Origin: Schistocerca nitens
Taxonomy: Eukaryota > Arthropoda > Insecta > Orthoptera > Acrididae
Direction: 5' to 3'
Length of the DNA stretch: 64,000 nt
Assembly: GCF_023898315.1 (NCBI RefSeq)
Contig: NC_064619.1
Location: 486,431,376 to 486,495,375 of the forward strand
A program made the translations under genes and the position numbers. Below the pieces are notes generated by a model that saw nothing but the letters and a program-made list of their open reading frames with translations, was not told where the DNA came from and made no database searches. Below are positions 20,803 through 33,538 of this stretch, piece by piece. Numbering within the stretch: the first letter of the stretch is position 1; each line of letters opens with the position of its first letter.

Positions 20803-23273
20803 TAATTCAAGTATGACTTACACCTGTCTGTCATTCAAACTCTGTTCGATTCTAAGTGCAGCGTAATTAGAGCCATCGTTGCAGCCAGATGGTAGTTCTG
20901 TATACTACCTTTGTTCCCTGCGTAACGACATATCACCTACAAATTTGGCACTTTATTCGTCCTACTATATTGTGTCTGCACTACAACAAGTACGGCATTT
21001 TTTTTCCTGTGTTTCCTAGGTTGTCACTACTTCGTGCAGTATGATGTTGGCTAACGAAGCTTTACTCTCCGGCTGAGGGGCGTTTATCTGCGAGTGCAGA
21101 GAGCTCAGTGAGACGACTGTGGGCAAAGCGACGTATGTTGATGACGCTGGTCGGCCGCAGGTAGATGTTTGGCCGCAAGTCGAGAGTGGACCTGAAAGTG
21201 CGCCACTTACTGTGGGCCTAATGGGCTGAGCGCACTTCAGGCTCTGGAATCTGTAGGTCTTGGATATTGCTTTCAATTGAGCCGAATGGCACGATTTATC
21301 GATCATGTCTTGGTCGATAGGTGGCGTCTTCGGTCGTTGCCACATGGGTGCAAACGGAAGACGCTGGGATATAGCGGGACACACGCGTGGTTACATACAG
21401 CTCTCTGGAGATAATGCTCTTAGAATGGTAACAAGTGATTAGTTTTTTTCTGTGCAAGCATTGTGAGCGTGATGTTCTCTACAAGAACGCTCAGCTTTCG
21501 TTCTGGGTGTGGCCTAGAGCAGGAGAGGTTAGTGTAGCATGGAGTGCAGCTGATTGCCGGCAGCAAGCTACAGGGCTCGGTCTCTCGTCTGGAAGCGTAT
21601 ATTCGTCAGTAGGGTTCGTTAACCAGGGGCATAGCGGACGGATTTAGCTTTAAATTGGTGTGCCTTGTGAGGGTCCTTTGCGAGAACAGTTTGGCAGTTT
21701 GGTCGTTTATTCAAACCTGCAGTTGGTCACGCTGTGGTTCCTATTACGTTTTTCCACCTGCTTACTTTGAGCGAAATGAGTCCGCGTTAGAATGGCGAGC
21801 ATCTGCCCTTACTAACTTCTTTCAAGAAGTTCCCACATCGTCTAGGGAGCCTTGATGTCTATATCATTTTGGTTTCCAGTCTGTTGCGTGATGTTTTAAT
21901 GAGAGTTCACTGTGAGCGTTTTGTAATATAAGTTGTATTTTGAACAATGTGTAACAAAAAGTAATGGGAGATCTGCTGCCTTGCACGTCTGAAACTGTTG
22001 CCATTTGCCAAAGCTTGGTGTGTAATTGTGACCGGAGTGACGGGCGAGTGCTGATACGATTGTTATAGTAACGGTTAATCAGTTCTTCCTTGTTTCTGGT
22101 TTGTAAATTTCTTGAATTGTTGGAAAATTATTGTAAGAAAAATACTTCAAAGTGGGTGGCTCATTCTGTATTGGTCGTTGTGTAATATATTTAAAATTGA
22201 CCTCAAGTTTTAAGTACTTTTGGCTGTTGAAGTTAGAACGGTTAATTTTTTTGTATATGTGTGTTAACTGTGTTTGTGATTGCATGTATTACAAGTAGCT
22301 TATTTACTGTACTGCAAAAGACTCAAAACTGCTAAATGTTTACGTGGGGGCCTTGGCGTACGCTATGGTGAACAAAGGTGGTTGCAACTGGCGTCTTCAC
22401 TTTGTACAGCAGAGGTTCCATGGCCACTGGTCCTGGAAATCACAGTTGTAAATCACCTATTCTGTTTCCTGTAAAGAACATCTTTTGATCATTGAAGGTT
22501 TATTTTCTTGAAGTTCATGGATCATTATTGAGACTTACAGGTAATTGGTTGAGGATTTTTTTAAGTTGCATAACGTTTCAATAGTAAGTTAATAACTGCG
22601 TATAGTTGGAGTTGTTTCAAATTAAAATCATTCTAATTAAAATTATTACTACTTCCTGTCGTCCATTGTGAACGTGACAGATTGTAAAAGAAAAGGTTAA
22701 AGTTGTTTCCACAGTGTGGGGTTTTGAATATTTCAATAAATTTGTTTGAAATGTTATGGATTTCATTGAAGCCCAGCAAACTGCCACTCCACGGCATAGC
22801 TCCCTGTCATTTCTCTAGTGTGTCGGTGTTCCGTGCCTGTCAGATACACCGAGTCATACTAAGTCCATGATGTGTGTAGAGTTCTCCCTGCCAGTCACCA
22901 TGACAGACTTAACAAGTACTGTAATTTGGTGGCTGCTAAAATCAGCATTACCTAAGTACTAGTCACAGGCAATGCGTCGATAAACGCGTGCCAATAACTG
23001 AGGGCATGGGGTACCTGTCAACACTCTATTATATTTGCTGTATAGGACGCAGATCTTGTACCAGTTGTATGTTATCATATTATTCTTAAAAAATCAGGTC
23101 CACCATGATAGCCTCAAACTCTTTTCAACTGATTGTTGGTTTGGACAGATCTGTGCTGTCAGCATTGAATCTTTTAACATATTAACAGAAGTTCATGATC
23201 TTTACAAACTTGCAAGCCACATATTGACGTTGCGTCACTTCACAATAAAAAGTAGGAAGGAATATTAACATGT
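20803..23273. other. No recognisable feature
   Basis: About 2.5 kb with no assignable gene. The minus frame at 21016-21384 and plus frames at 21435-21855 have no motifs. A stretch ending near AATAAA at 22735 could be LTR or UTR sequence of an unknown element, but I found no matching second copy or boundary. Confidence 0.4.
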
Positions 23274-23284
23274 CAAATATAAAA

Positions 23285-23484
23285 CGCCGGCCGCGGTGGT
23301 CTAGCGGTTCTAGGCGCGCAGTCCGGAACCGCGCGACTGCTACGGTCGCAGGTTCAAATCCTGCCTCGGGCATGGATGTGTGTGATGTCCTTAGGTTAGT
23401 TAGGTTTAAGTAGTTCTAAGTTCTAGGGGACTGATGACCACAGATGTTAAGTCCCATAGTGCTCAGAGCCATTTGAACCATTTT
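23285..23484 (+). mobile_element. tRNA-derived SINE (common head, full length)
   Basis: Head GCCGGCCGCGGTGGTCTAGC, B box GGTTCAAATCC, tail ending AGCCATTTGAACCATTTT. A perfect 11-bp TSD, CAAATATAAAA, at 23274-23284 and 23485-23495. This is the best full-length reference copy in the window. Confidence 0.95.
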
Positions 23485-23761
23485 CAAATATAAAATACCA
23501 CAATTATAAAACACAAATCATGTTCTGCTGATGTCCTAGCCCACTCGTTCACTTAATGCCAGCTACTGTTTTCATGTAAGACCCAGAAAAAACATACTAA
23601 ATCTTGATTCTTATTGCTACACGACTGCCGTGGTATTTGCTCGATGTCGGATGTCACAGAGATTTTGTGATTTATTTTTCCGATCTTATGGGACATGTAA
23701 TTCCCGTAAATTATTGACCGATAGCTTGTGGCAGAGGGGTCGTGTCCGACAGCGTCTAAGA

Positions 23762-26468
23762 CAGGGACGGCCAAGAACGCGGCACGTGTGCATGCACGCG
23801 TGCCGAGCTTTCACACGCGTGCGGATCGCTCCCTTCTGACGTCACACGTCCCCCACTACCACACCAGCTGACTACGCGCGCATGCGAGGAACTACGAACA
23901 CGCCGCACGCGACAGTGCATTCGCGTAAGGAACACCGACCTGTTAGCATGTGGCTTAGTTTCATATTACGACATTTGAAAAATTAAGCTATGTACAACAC
24001 ATGTTGAGCAATACTGAATCTTTGTTGGCTGTTCGTACACCTACAGACAACTAACAATAACGCTGGGTTTGAAACTGCATTACACCAACAATATCGTGAT
24101 TCTCACATCGTCACTCGTAAAATTCTTACAACATTTAAGCTGAGATATAGAAACAGACTTGAAAGTAGTCTACAGCATGCAGTATGATGTGCAATAAGTG
24201 ATTCCAACAACATGTGAAACAAGCAAATTTTATATTGTGGAACTAATGTACAAAATTTGCAATAAGTACAATTCTCAACAAAACATAAGACAAATACAAC
24301 AAAATTATCATCATTAATTTAATTATTTTTGGTTCACTGTAGACATAATAAAGTACATATCCGGCACAAACTGACGATACACGGACAAACGCAGACAGTT
24401 TCTCATATTTTCGTCACTCAGATTGCCACGTAATCCTGACTTATTTAGTTTCATAATCGAAATAAACCTTTCGCACACGTATGTTGATCCAAACACTGAT
24501 ATAACTTTGGCAGCCTCATTGTGGAGACGGGGAAACTCTTCCCGAGTAAAACCTTCGTAAAATTCCTGGGCAGTTTTTACGTGAAAAATTTGTCCTTTAA
24601 ACGGGAATTACACTGCAGATGGACTGGAGTACTTTCAACTGAAACGGCAAAGGGTCTATAAGATAGTTCAAAAACAGATGTCAGACTGGCAGTGTCCTGA
24701 AAATGTTTAGAAAATTGTGCCCGTAGTTCCTCCAACACAGAAACGAATTCGTCAGAAGTTGCGTTCTCTCTATCTTTAGAGAGCATAGGGCAATGGGCGG
24801 TATATTTTTCATGAGTTGTTCCTTCCACAATGCGAGTTTCTTATTAAATGCATCCACTTTTTTCATCAGATCAGAAATAAGCTGCTACCCACCTCGCAAA
24901 GTCTTATTGAGTGCGTTCAACTGTGCAGTCAGATCAACTAAAAAGGCGAGGTCTGCAATCCATTTTGGATCTTCTAATTTTGGCTCTGCCTTTCCTTTTT
25001 CCTTCATGAACTCAACAATAGCGAGTCTTAAATTGAAAAATCTTTTGAGGCATGATCCTCGAGTTAACCAACGTATTTCCGAGTGGTAAATAACATCTCC
25101 GCACTCTTCATTCAGTTCCAGAAGATACTGTTGAAACTGACGGCGTACTAAGCTATGCGACTTCAGAAAATGTACTATGGTGACTGCCAACTTCATCACG
25201 TGATCCAAATTTGCATACTTAGCACAAAGAGCTTCTTGGTGTACAAAACAATGAATTCCGTACAAATCTTCTGTCGATCGTCCTAGTTTTTTACGCAACA
25301 ATGCTACAAGCCCATTTTGATCACCTCGAATTGCTGGCGCTCCATCCGTGGTGACTGAAACTAACATTTTCCAATTCAGGCCAACGGCTTCAACTGCCTC
25401 TTCAACTGCTTTTAGCAAGTCGGTATCCCTCGTTGTGTGTTTCATTGGTACTAAATCTAACAGTTATTCCGTCACGTGCAAATTTGTGTCGACTCCACCA
25501 ACATAAATCGCTAGTTGTGCTGTGTCCGAAATGTCGGTCGACTCGTCCAAAGCAATCGAGAATGCAATAAACTTCCAGGCACTATCAATTAACTGCCTGT
25601 AGACATCCGCTGCCATACCAGCTATGCGGCGAGCTATTGTCTATCTGGAAAGACTAACTTCACTAAACTTCTTTACTTCCAGTGGCGTCAAGAGGTCCGT
25701 CGCCTCAACAATACACTCCTTGATGAAATCACCATCACTGAAAGGCTTATTCGCTCTTGCAATTTTGAGCGCTATTTTGTAACTTGCTCTTAAAAGACAG
25801 GTCGCTACGTTCGGTTTGCAGGCTAAAAAAAGGAAACAAAAATTGAGTGAACTCTAAATTCGAATTCTAACGACAAATATGTACAAATACAATATCAGAA
25901 ACACAAAGATTTGTTAGTGGTGCTCGCGTTTGGTCCGTCTCGCTGAATAACACTACGTCTTCTTAAATCCGCCAACCTGTTCCATCTATCAACCCAACTA
26001 AATCATTAATTCCTTTGTGTGTGGTGTTATAATGCCGTTCTATTGCAAATTTGCGGTGCCCGGCGAGTATGCGACTGCATAATAGATATTGAGAATTTTC
26101 ATCCTTCTCTTCTAAAAAATATTGCAGTTCCCATTCAGCTCTGAAGGCTCGTGACGTTGTATCACTACCCCTCCTCTTTGTGAGCGTGTGTTCCATTGCA
26201 ACAACCACTGTACAGTACTTATAAACTTCATACGAATCGCTAACAAATAGCGAGGAATAAACATGGCTGCCACTACGAATCAACTAATGCACCCTATGCC
26301 GGATGAAAAGATGTCGCATCGCACAGTTAGTCTAATGTCGTGCCGTGCCGAGCAGTGCCGCGAAAGACCGAGGAAAGCCGAATAGTGACGAGGCGGTCCG
26401 AGCCCTGGACGGCACGCGTGCAGCACATCTGTACACGCGTGCAGTTTGGCACGCCGTAGCCGACCCTG
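23762..26468 (-). mobile_element. hAT-superfamily DNA transposon (complete ends, dead)
   Basis: A 2707-bp element with terminal inverted repeats beginning CAGGGACGGCC on the left and CAGGGTCGGCT on the right when read inward, followed by GC-rich subterminal CACGCGTGC repeats on both sides. An 8-bp TSD, GTCTAAGA / GCCTAAGA (7 of 8), is at 23754-23761 and 26469-26476; 8 bp is the hAT hallmark. It carries a broken minus-strand transposase. Confidence 0.88.
24330..26193 (-). pseudogene. hAT transposase of the ZBED/GTF2IRD2-like type, interrupted
   Basis: The N-terminal part (26193-25963) reads MEHTLTKRRGSD and FRAEWELQYFLEEK, then YLLCSRILAG and KFAIERHYNTTHK, a BED-like zinc finger with one Cys of the pair lost. 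The middle holds the RNase H-like core: ALDESTDISDTAQLAIYV near 25540, VSVTTDGAPAIRG near 25370-25330, GIHCFVHQEALCAK near 25260, and EIRWLTRG near 25080. The C-terminal hAT dimerisation region (near 24560-24330) is recognisable from VFGSTYVCERF. In-frame stops occur near 25641 (in SLSR*TIARR) and 25457, and the frame shifts near 24885. It cannot encode a functional enzyme. Confidence 0.82.
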
Positions 26469-26559
26469 GCCTAAGATGTGATCCGTATGGTTCAGTTAAG
26501 CAAATTTGGTGCCAAAAAAATCAACGTGAGTACACTGTAATGCTTATTAAGTCATGGTT

Positions 26560-27164
26560 CTAGCCTTCTGACGGGCAGTTACCCTGCAGTCAGTGTCGGG
26601 TAGGACATCAAGGAAGATGCAAATGGTCCGCAGTGTTATTCACGTAGTCGACAGCAGCTATGTTGCCCTGTACTGGAACAACAGGTCTGACGCAAGCCTA
26701 GGTCAGTGTTCCTCAAAGCACAATACTGCCTTCACCGCCCTGCGTCGTGGTGCCGGGCATATTTCGAGTAGCCGTTCGCCACTGAATGACGTCGTATTCG
26801 GATACGACTACTGACCCTATGTAACAAAATACATGATTCGTCTGACAAGGAAACCCGTTTCCACCGATTAACGATTAAATCTCTACGATTTCGGACTTAC
26901 TAAAATTGTAATTGAAGATGTCGCTGGGTCAACCTGGTCGCACATAGAGTATCGTCTGATGGGGAGCTCCATGTTCAAAAAACAGTGCGCTGAACGGTAT
27001 GTTCCGAAGCATTTGTGTCTACATTTTGCGCCAAATGAACTGCAATGGTGGTAAGACACTTCTTATTAAATTTGCCCGCAATTTAAAATAACACTTGTGC
27101 CTGCACCAACGTTGTTCTCTGTCGTCACCCTGCCACAGGATGTCAAATATCCTCCCTTCGGAGG
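26560..27164 (-). mobile_element. Tc1-like family 3 fragment (decayed)
   Basis: The sequence aligns in blocks with the family-3 element at 3584-4722: GGAGCTCCATGTTCAA...TGCGCTGAACGGTATGTTCCGAA here against GTAGCTCCATATTCAACAAT...GTGTGCTCCGAAACACTTG there. Upstream blocks (TTCGCCACTGAATGACGTCG, CAAGGAAACCCGTTTCCACC) fit the same family. No terminal repeat is preserved and no frame is usable. Boundaries are approximate. Confidence 0.55.
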
Positions 27165-27177
27165 AGGCCAGCTTCCA

Positions 27178-27373
27178 AATGGTTCAAATGGCTCTGAGTA
27201 CTATGGGATTTAACTTCTGGGGTCATCACTCCCCGAGAACTTAGAACTACTTAAACCTAACTAACCTAAGGACATCACACACATCCATTCCCGAGGCAGG
27301 ATTCCAACCTGCGACCGTAGCGGTCGCGCTTCCAGACTGTAGCGCCTAGAACCGCTCGGCCACTCCGGCCGCC
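27178..27373 (-). mobile_element. tRNA-derived SINE (common head)
   Basis: Tail-first on the plus strand (AATGGTTCAAATGGCTCTG), reversed head ending CACTCCGGCCGCC. A perfect 13-bp TSD, AGGCCAGCTTCCA, at 27165-27177 and 27374-27386. Confidence 0.95.
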
Positions 27374-27386
27374 AGGCCAGCTTCCA

Positions 27387-28057
27387 GCTACCACGTTATT
27401 GGATTTGATGTGGACGTATAACATCTTGTCGGTTGTCACAAAAACTGAGAAATACGGATTACTTTATACCAGCACCAGAGAATTGCAAACGCTTGTGGCT
27501 CCGACGGTGGAGAAGAGAAGAAACCGCAGGGTTTTAAATTCTGCTCACGAAATAAGGGTCGTATTCCGTAATTTGAGGGATTTTGTAGTGTAAGTGGTCC
27601 TCGACCATTACACAGGGTGTTCCAAAAATCTGGCTGTATAGTTGGTTTAAAGTCATCATTCTTTAAATCAAATTTCCGCTGTTTGACTATTCACAGTTCG
27701 TTTATTTTTCCCAATCATTATTTTCGCTTTATTGTCATTCTCATATGCATGTCGAACTGAAAATTTTCAAAATGTACATATCATATAGTGCAGGGCATAG
27801 GAAAAAGCGTTTTTTACGAGGTTGAAGACATTACTTACATGTTAAAATATGTCTGACATATCTGTGACATATCTCGAAAAAACGTATTTGTGCACTTCAG
27901 TTGTCGTTTTACAGTATACAAGTACATATCGAAGATATACAATGTGGCTGACATGGTGCACAGGGAAAAACCATTAACACACATTATGGCGTATTTAACA
28001 GCCAATACATTGCTTTGAGCAGCATCTGTCACTTCTGTTCACCAACGGACATTAATA
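27387..28057. other. No confident feature
   Basis: An ACAGGGTGTTCCAAAAA motif near 27611 resembles ends of some mariner-like elements, but I could not find a partner. The rest is AT-rich without motifs. Confidence 0.4.
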
Positions 28058-28246
28058 CGAGGGTTGGAACTTTAATAATGGCAACTATTTATTAACAGAT
28101 CGTACAAAATAGATACGTGCTTCAAAGTTTTACTTACCTTCTGAGTAGTAACTAGCATTGTGTATAACGCGTTGCCAGCGAGGGGGAAGTCGTAGGATAC
28201 TCTTAGCAGTGCCAATTGTGTTGACAGTTCGAGCGGCGCGGTCTGT
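28058..28246 (-). mobile_element. Mariner element end with transposase C-terminus
   Basis: The left end CGAGGGTTGGAACTTTAATA follows a TA (28056-28057). On the minus strand the frame ends ILRLPPRWQRVIHNASYYSE then a stop, matching the mariner C-terminal signature (LPxRWQKxIxxxGxYF). The rest of the element is missing: at about 28247 it passes directly into LINE sequence, so it was truncated by, or before, the LINE insertion. Confidence 0.7.
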
Positions 28247-28389
28247 TGATGAATTAAAGTCACCCAACCCAGTTGACATAATCTGCCTCTCTGAACACCG
28301 TGTGACCACTGGTATAGGAACTAGGCCTAAGCACAATGAGAAACTCAGACAGGAGAGTACTGCAAATGTTAGAATAAGGAAAGGTTCTC

Positions 28390-28857
28390 ATAAAAGTATA
28401 ATTAAAAATTATGTAAGTATATTTCATCAAAATATTGGGAGTTTAAAGAATAAAGTAGATGAGCTTCTGGTTTGTTTAGAAGATTTAGAAGCTGAGAATG
28501 AAATAGATATACTATGCCTGTCTGAGCATCACATTGTTACTGATATAGATAAGGTAAATGTAAGTGGATATAAGCTCTCTGCACATGTAATGAGAGAAAA
28601 TATGGAGAAAGGAGGAGTTGCCATATATGTCAAAAGTTATCATTGTGCAAAAAGTATAGAAACAAAAAAGTTTTGTGTAGAGAAACATATAGAAGCATGT
28701 GCCTGTGACCTTAAATTAAATAAAGGCACATTTATAATTGTAACTGTATATAGGTCCCATCAGGAAATTTTCATCTATTTCTGAAAAATTTGGACTGCTT
28801 GTTGTGCTATCTGTCAGACAGGGGGAAGCAAATTATTATTTGTGGGGACTTCAATGT
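28390..28857 (+). pseudogene. LINE AP-type endonuclease, 5' part
   Basis: The apurinic-endonuclease-like domain nicks target DNA to prime reverse transcription. Motifs in order: VSIFHQNIGSLKNKVDEL (the QN motif), DILCLSEHHIV (catalytic Glu), GGVAIYVK, and, after a frame change near 28757, IICGDFNV (the GDxN motif), where Tc1 copy C has inserted. Just upstream, near 28262-28310, a diverged second version of the CLSEH motif (DIICLSEHRVTTGI) suggests a rearranged 5' end. The frameshift and the insertion make it non-functional. Confidence 0.8.
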
Positions 28858-28858
28858 A

Positions 28859-30280
28859 CACTCCTGGAAATGGAAAAAAGAACACATTGACACCGGTGCG
28901 TCAGACCCACCATACTTGCTCCGGACACTGCGAGAGGGCTGTACAAGCAATGATCACACGCACGGCACAGCGGACACACCAGGAACCGCGGTGTTGGCCG
29001 TCGAATGGCGCTAGCTGCGCAGCATTTGTGCACCGCCGCCGTCAGTGTCAGCCAGTTTGCCGTGGCATACGGAGTTCCATCGCAGTCTTTAACACTGGTA
29101 GCATGCCGCGACAGCGTGGACGTGAACCGTATGTGCAGTTGACGGACTTTGAGCGAGGGCGTATAGTGGGCATGCGGGAGGCCGGGTGGACGTACCGCCG
29201 AATTGCTCAACACGTGGGGCGTGAGGTCTCCACAGTACATCGATGTTGTCGCCAGTAGTCGGCGGAAGGTGCACGTGCGCATCGACCTGGGACCGGACCG
29301 CAGCGACGCATGGATGCACGCCAAGACCGTAGGATCCTACGCAGTGCCGTAGGGGACCGCACCGCCACTTCCCAGCAAATCTGGGACACTGTTGCTCCTG
29401 GGGTATCGGCGAGGACCATTCGCAACCGTCTCCATGAAGCTGGTCTACGGTCCCGCACACCGTTAGGCCGTCTTCCGCTCACGCCCCAACATCGTGCAGC
29501 CCGCCTCCAGTGGTGTCGCGACAGGCGTGAATGGAGGGACGAATGGAGATGTGTCGTCTTCAGCGATGAGAGTCGCTTCTGCCTTGGCGCCAATGATGGT
29601 CGTATGCGTGTTTGGCGCCGTGCAGGTGAGCGCCACAATCAGGACTGCATACGACCGAGGCACACAGGGCCAACACCCGGCATCATGGTGTGGGGAGCGA
29701 TCTCCTACACTGGCCGTACACCACTGGTGATCGTCGAGGGGACACTAAATAGTGCACGGTACATCCAAACCGTCATCGAACCCATCGTTCTACCATTCCT
29801 AGACCGGCAAGGGAACTTGCTGTTCCAACAGGACAATGCACGTCCGCATGTATCCCGTGCCACCCAACGTGCTCTAGAAGGTGTAAGTCAACTACCCTGG
29901 CCAGCAAGATCTCCGGATCTGTCCCCCATTGAGCATGTTTGGGACTGGATGAAGCGTCGTCTCACGCTGTCTGCACGTCCAGCACGAACGCTGGTCCAAC
30001 TGAGGCGCCAGGTGGAAATGGCATGGCAAGCCGTTCCACAGGACTACATCCAGCATCTCTACGATCGTCTCCATGGGAGAATAGCAGCCTGCATTGCTGC
30101 GAAAGGTGGATATACACTGTACTAGTGCCGACATTGTGCATGCTCTGTTGCCTGTGTCTATGTGCCAGTGGTTCTGTCAGTGTGATCATGTGATGTATCT
30201 GACCCCAGGAATGTGTCAATAAAGTTTCCCCTTCCTGGGACAATGAATTCACGGTGTTCTTATTTCAATTTCCAGGAGTG
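28859..30280 (+). mobile_element. Tc1-like transposon, family 1, copy C (complete, one stop)
   Basis: 1422 bp between duplicated TA (28857-28858 and 30281-30282), with the same terminal inverted repeats and UTR as copy B. Removing it rejoins the LINE codons for GDFNVDSL. It is nearly identical to copy B by eye. Insertion lies inside the LINE endonuclease. Confidence 0.95.
29103..30125 (+). pseudogene. Tc1-like transposase, copy C, single nonsense codon
   Basis: The start MPRQRGREPYVQLTDF matches copy B. Codon 52 is TAG (29256-29258) where copy B has TGG (Trp), a single-base change. After it the frame is open to the TAG at 30123, with all three catalytic motifs present (SDES, QQDNARPH, SPDLSPIEHVWDW). 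So this copy is inactive by one mutation in the N-terminal DNA-binding region, although an internal Met codon at 29310 could start a catalytic fragment lacking the first DNA-binding helix-turn-helix. Confidence 0.9.
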
Positions 30281-32714
30281 TAGATTCTCTGAAAGAGGGT
30301 AATAGGAAAAATGACCTTGAAGTATTACTCGGTTCTTTCAATTTGACACCCGTTACTGATTTTCCTACTCGGGTGGTAAAGGATAGCAGCTCACTGATAG
30401 ATAACTTCTTTATAGACCAAGATAAGTTTTACCAGATAAATGCTCAGCCTGTTGAGAATGGTCTTTCTGATCATGGTGCACAGCTAGTTACAATATATGA
30501 CATAGCTCCATTCAGCAATACTAAACAGTCCTCCAAAGTAGTACGTCCAGTCAACGATTTAACAATTGCAAATTTCAGGGAAAGCCTACAGCAGTTAGAC
30601 TGGGATGAGGTGTACCGTGAACCTGATGCCAATTTAAAATATAATTTATTTCATGACATTTTTGTAAATGCATTTGAAAACTGCTTTCCCAAGAAAATAG
30701 TTAAATATACTCGTAAGAAACCTTGTAACAAATCATGGCTTACTAAGGGTATAAAAATATCTTGTAACCGGAAAAGGGAAATGTATCTGACAGCAAGAAA
30801 GAGTAGTGACCCAGAAACTATCAAAAATTATAAAAACTACTGTGTTATATTAAGAAAAGTTATTAAAAATCCAGGAGTATGTGTATCATGTCTGAAATCA
30901 GCAACTCTGATAATAAAATTAGAACAATTTGGAATATTATTAAAAGAGAAACAGGTCAACCAAGAGCAGAGGAAGACAGTATTACCATCAAATTGAATGA
31001 AAACTTTACGAACAAAAAGTCAGAAGTTGAAAATATTTTTAATAATCATTTTCTAAATGTTGTGTATATAGTAGGATCCAGGTGTTCATTAGAAGATGCT
31101 AGGCTGTTAATGGAAGAGGCCATACCTATGCAATTTGATACAATTGAAATCTCACCCACTTCTCCCTCTGAAATTAGGAAAATAATAAACTTGCTTAAAA
31201 GCAAAAACTCACATGGAATTGATGGCATTTCCAGCAAAATACTAAAAGCTTGTTCTCAACAGATAAGTAAGATTCTCAGCCACCTGTGTAATAGCTCTCT
31301 GGAACAGGGCATTTTCCCTGATAGACTGAAATATGCAATTGTTATACCTTTGCATAAATAGGGGGATAGATCTGATGTCAACAATTACCGTCCAATCTCC
31401 CTTCTAACAGCTTTATCCAAAATTTTTGAGAAAGTAATGTATTCAAGAGTAGCTTCACATATCTGTAAAAATGAAGTACTAACAAAATGTCAGTTTGGTT
31501 TCCAGAAAGGTTTTTCAACAGAAAATGCCATATATGCTTTCACCAGTCAAATTTTGAATGATCTGAATAACCGAACACCACCCATTGGAATTTTTTGTGA
31601 TCTCTCAAAGGCTTTTGATTGTGTAAATCATGAAATTCTGCTAGACAAGCTCAAGTATTGTGGCATGAGTGGGACAGTGCACAAATGGTTTAATTCGTAC
31701 CTAACTGGAAGAGTGCAGAAAGTTGAAATAAGTAGTTCTCATAACATGCAAAGATCAGCACATTCCTCAAACTGGGGAACTATCAAGAATGGGGTTCCAC
31801 AAGGGTCAGTCTTGGGTCCTTTGTTGTTCTTATTATATATTAATGACTTGCCATTCTATATTCATGAAGAGGCAAAGTTAGTTCTCTTTGCTGATGATAC
31901 AAGTATAGTAATCACACCTGACAAACAAGAATTAACTGATGAAATTGTCAATACTGTCTTTCAGAAAACTACTAAATGGTTCCTTGTAAACGGACTCTCA
32001 CTGAATTTTGATAAGACACAGTACATACAGTTCCGTACAGTGAATGGTATGACGCCATTAATAAATATAGACCTTAATGAGAAGCATATAGCTAAGGTAG
32101 AATATTGCAAATTTTTAGGTGTGTCCATTGATGAGAGATTAAATTGGAAGAAACACATTGATGATCTGCTGAAACGTTTGAGTTCAGCTACTTATGCAAT
32201 AAGGGTCATTGCAAATTTTGGTGATAAACATCTTAGTAAATTAGCTTACTACGCCTATTTTCACTCATTGCTTTCATATGACATCATATTTTGGGGTAAT
32301 TCATCACTGAGGAATAAAGTATTTATTGCACAAAAGCGTGTAATCAGAATAATAGCTGGAGTCCACCCAAGATCATCCTGCAGACATTTATTTAAGGATC
32401 TAGGGATATTCACAGTAGCTTCTCAGTATATATACTCTCTTATGAAATATGTTATTAACAACCAAACCCAATTCAAAAGTAATAGCAGTGTGCATAACTA
32501 CAATACTAGGAGAAAGGATGATCTTCACTATTCAAGATTAAATCTAACTTTGGCACAGAAAGGGGTGAATTATACTGGCACTAAAGTCTTTGGTCACTTA
32601 CCAAATAGTATCAAAAGTCTGACAGATAACCAACAAGTATTTAAGAAGAAATTAAAAGAATTTCTGAATGACAACTCCTTCTACTCCATAGAGAAATTTT
32701 TAGATATAAATTAA
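30281..32714 (+). pseudogene. LINE endonuclease end plus reverse transcriptase, interrupted
   Basis: Continues the split LINE. 30281-30996 holds the end of the endonuclease (LLGSFNLTPVTDFPTRV, then SLIDNFF and GLSDHGAQLV, the catalytic SDH). The frame shifts near 30890 and continues to a TAG at 31359-31361, immediately before the RT block NNYRPISLLTALSKIFEKV. From 31437 the RT is open for 425 codons: FGFQKGFSTENAI, GIFCDLSKAFDCVNHEILL (first catalytic Asp), GVPQGSVLGPLLFLLYINDL, and LFADDTSIV (catalytic Asp pair). The C-terminal domain ends at 32714. The RT core residues are intact but separated from the endonuclease by a frameshift and a stop. Confidence 0.88.
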
Positions 32715-33538
32715 GAAAACAAAACAAAAAATATTTAAAAAAAAATAAATAAAAATAAAAAATAAAAAATAAAAAAAAATAAAGAAAAACAAAAAAACAC
32801 AATAAAATAAAGCTGTTATATTAACTTAAGTATGTTGTTAAATTAACCTAATTATGTCATGTATTGGAAAATTCGACTCGTTCCACTGAAAGGGTACAGT
32901 AACGCCCAACATTGAAAATAGGTACGAAATTCTTGTCAGAACAACACATTTTTGTGTAAAAGTAACTCAATTTCAATTAATACAGCGAAGCCGGATACCA
33001 GTGTGGGAAAGAATGACAATTTATTTATTTAATTGATCACATGTGCACTCCCTCAAAATAAATCCCTACATCCAGTTTGGTGAGATCTGTGAAATGAATG
33101 AATGTATGGTCGTCTGCTAACCACAGATAGTGAATCGGAATATATGATCATCTTTGAGTCGATCCTTTGGCTACCTTTGGTGAGACCAAAGAGATGGAAG
33201 TTACCAGAGCTTTGAGCGTCTGAAAGGTGGCTGACCAATAAGGTAGCAAGGTGCTTCTCCCACTTCGACAGAGGTGCGAGAGAACCGGAATACGGCCATG
33301 TTTCGGCGCTCTGGCGCTGAACCTTCTGCTGTAAAGACCTGTTTTTTTGTTGTGCTCCGTAATGAAAGTGTGGAGGCATGGTATGGATGTGGAATATTTA
33401 AGAGTAGTTAGAACTAATCATTTCTCTTTCCCAGGAACTTTTGTGGGGAAAATTACAAAGTGAGGCAGGTAATTTTAAGGGGATTGTAGTAAACCAACGG
33501 TCACAAAGAGCCCACGTGTAGTTATAAGTTGAGATACT

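Noticed and set aside
28790..29258. Open frames running from LINE sequence into Tc1 copy C
   Set aside because: They are accidental fusions across the insertion junction at 28858.
33053..33379. Minus-strand frames of 108 and 92 codons in both LTRs
   Set aside because: They recur only because the LTRs are duplicates; there is no motif, and no reason to expect an antisense gene.
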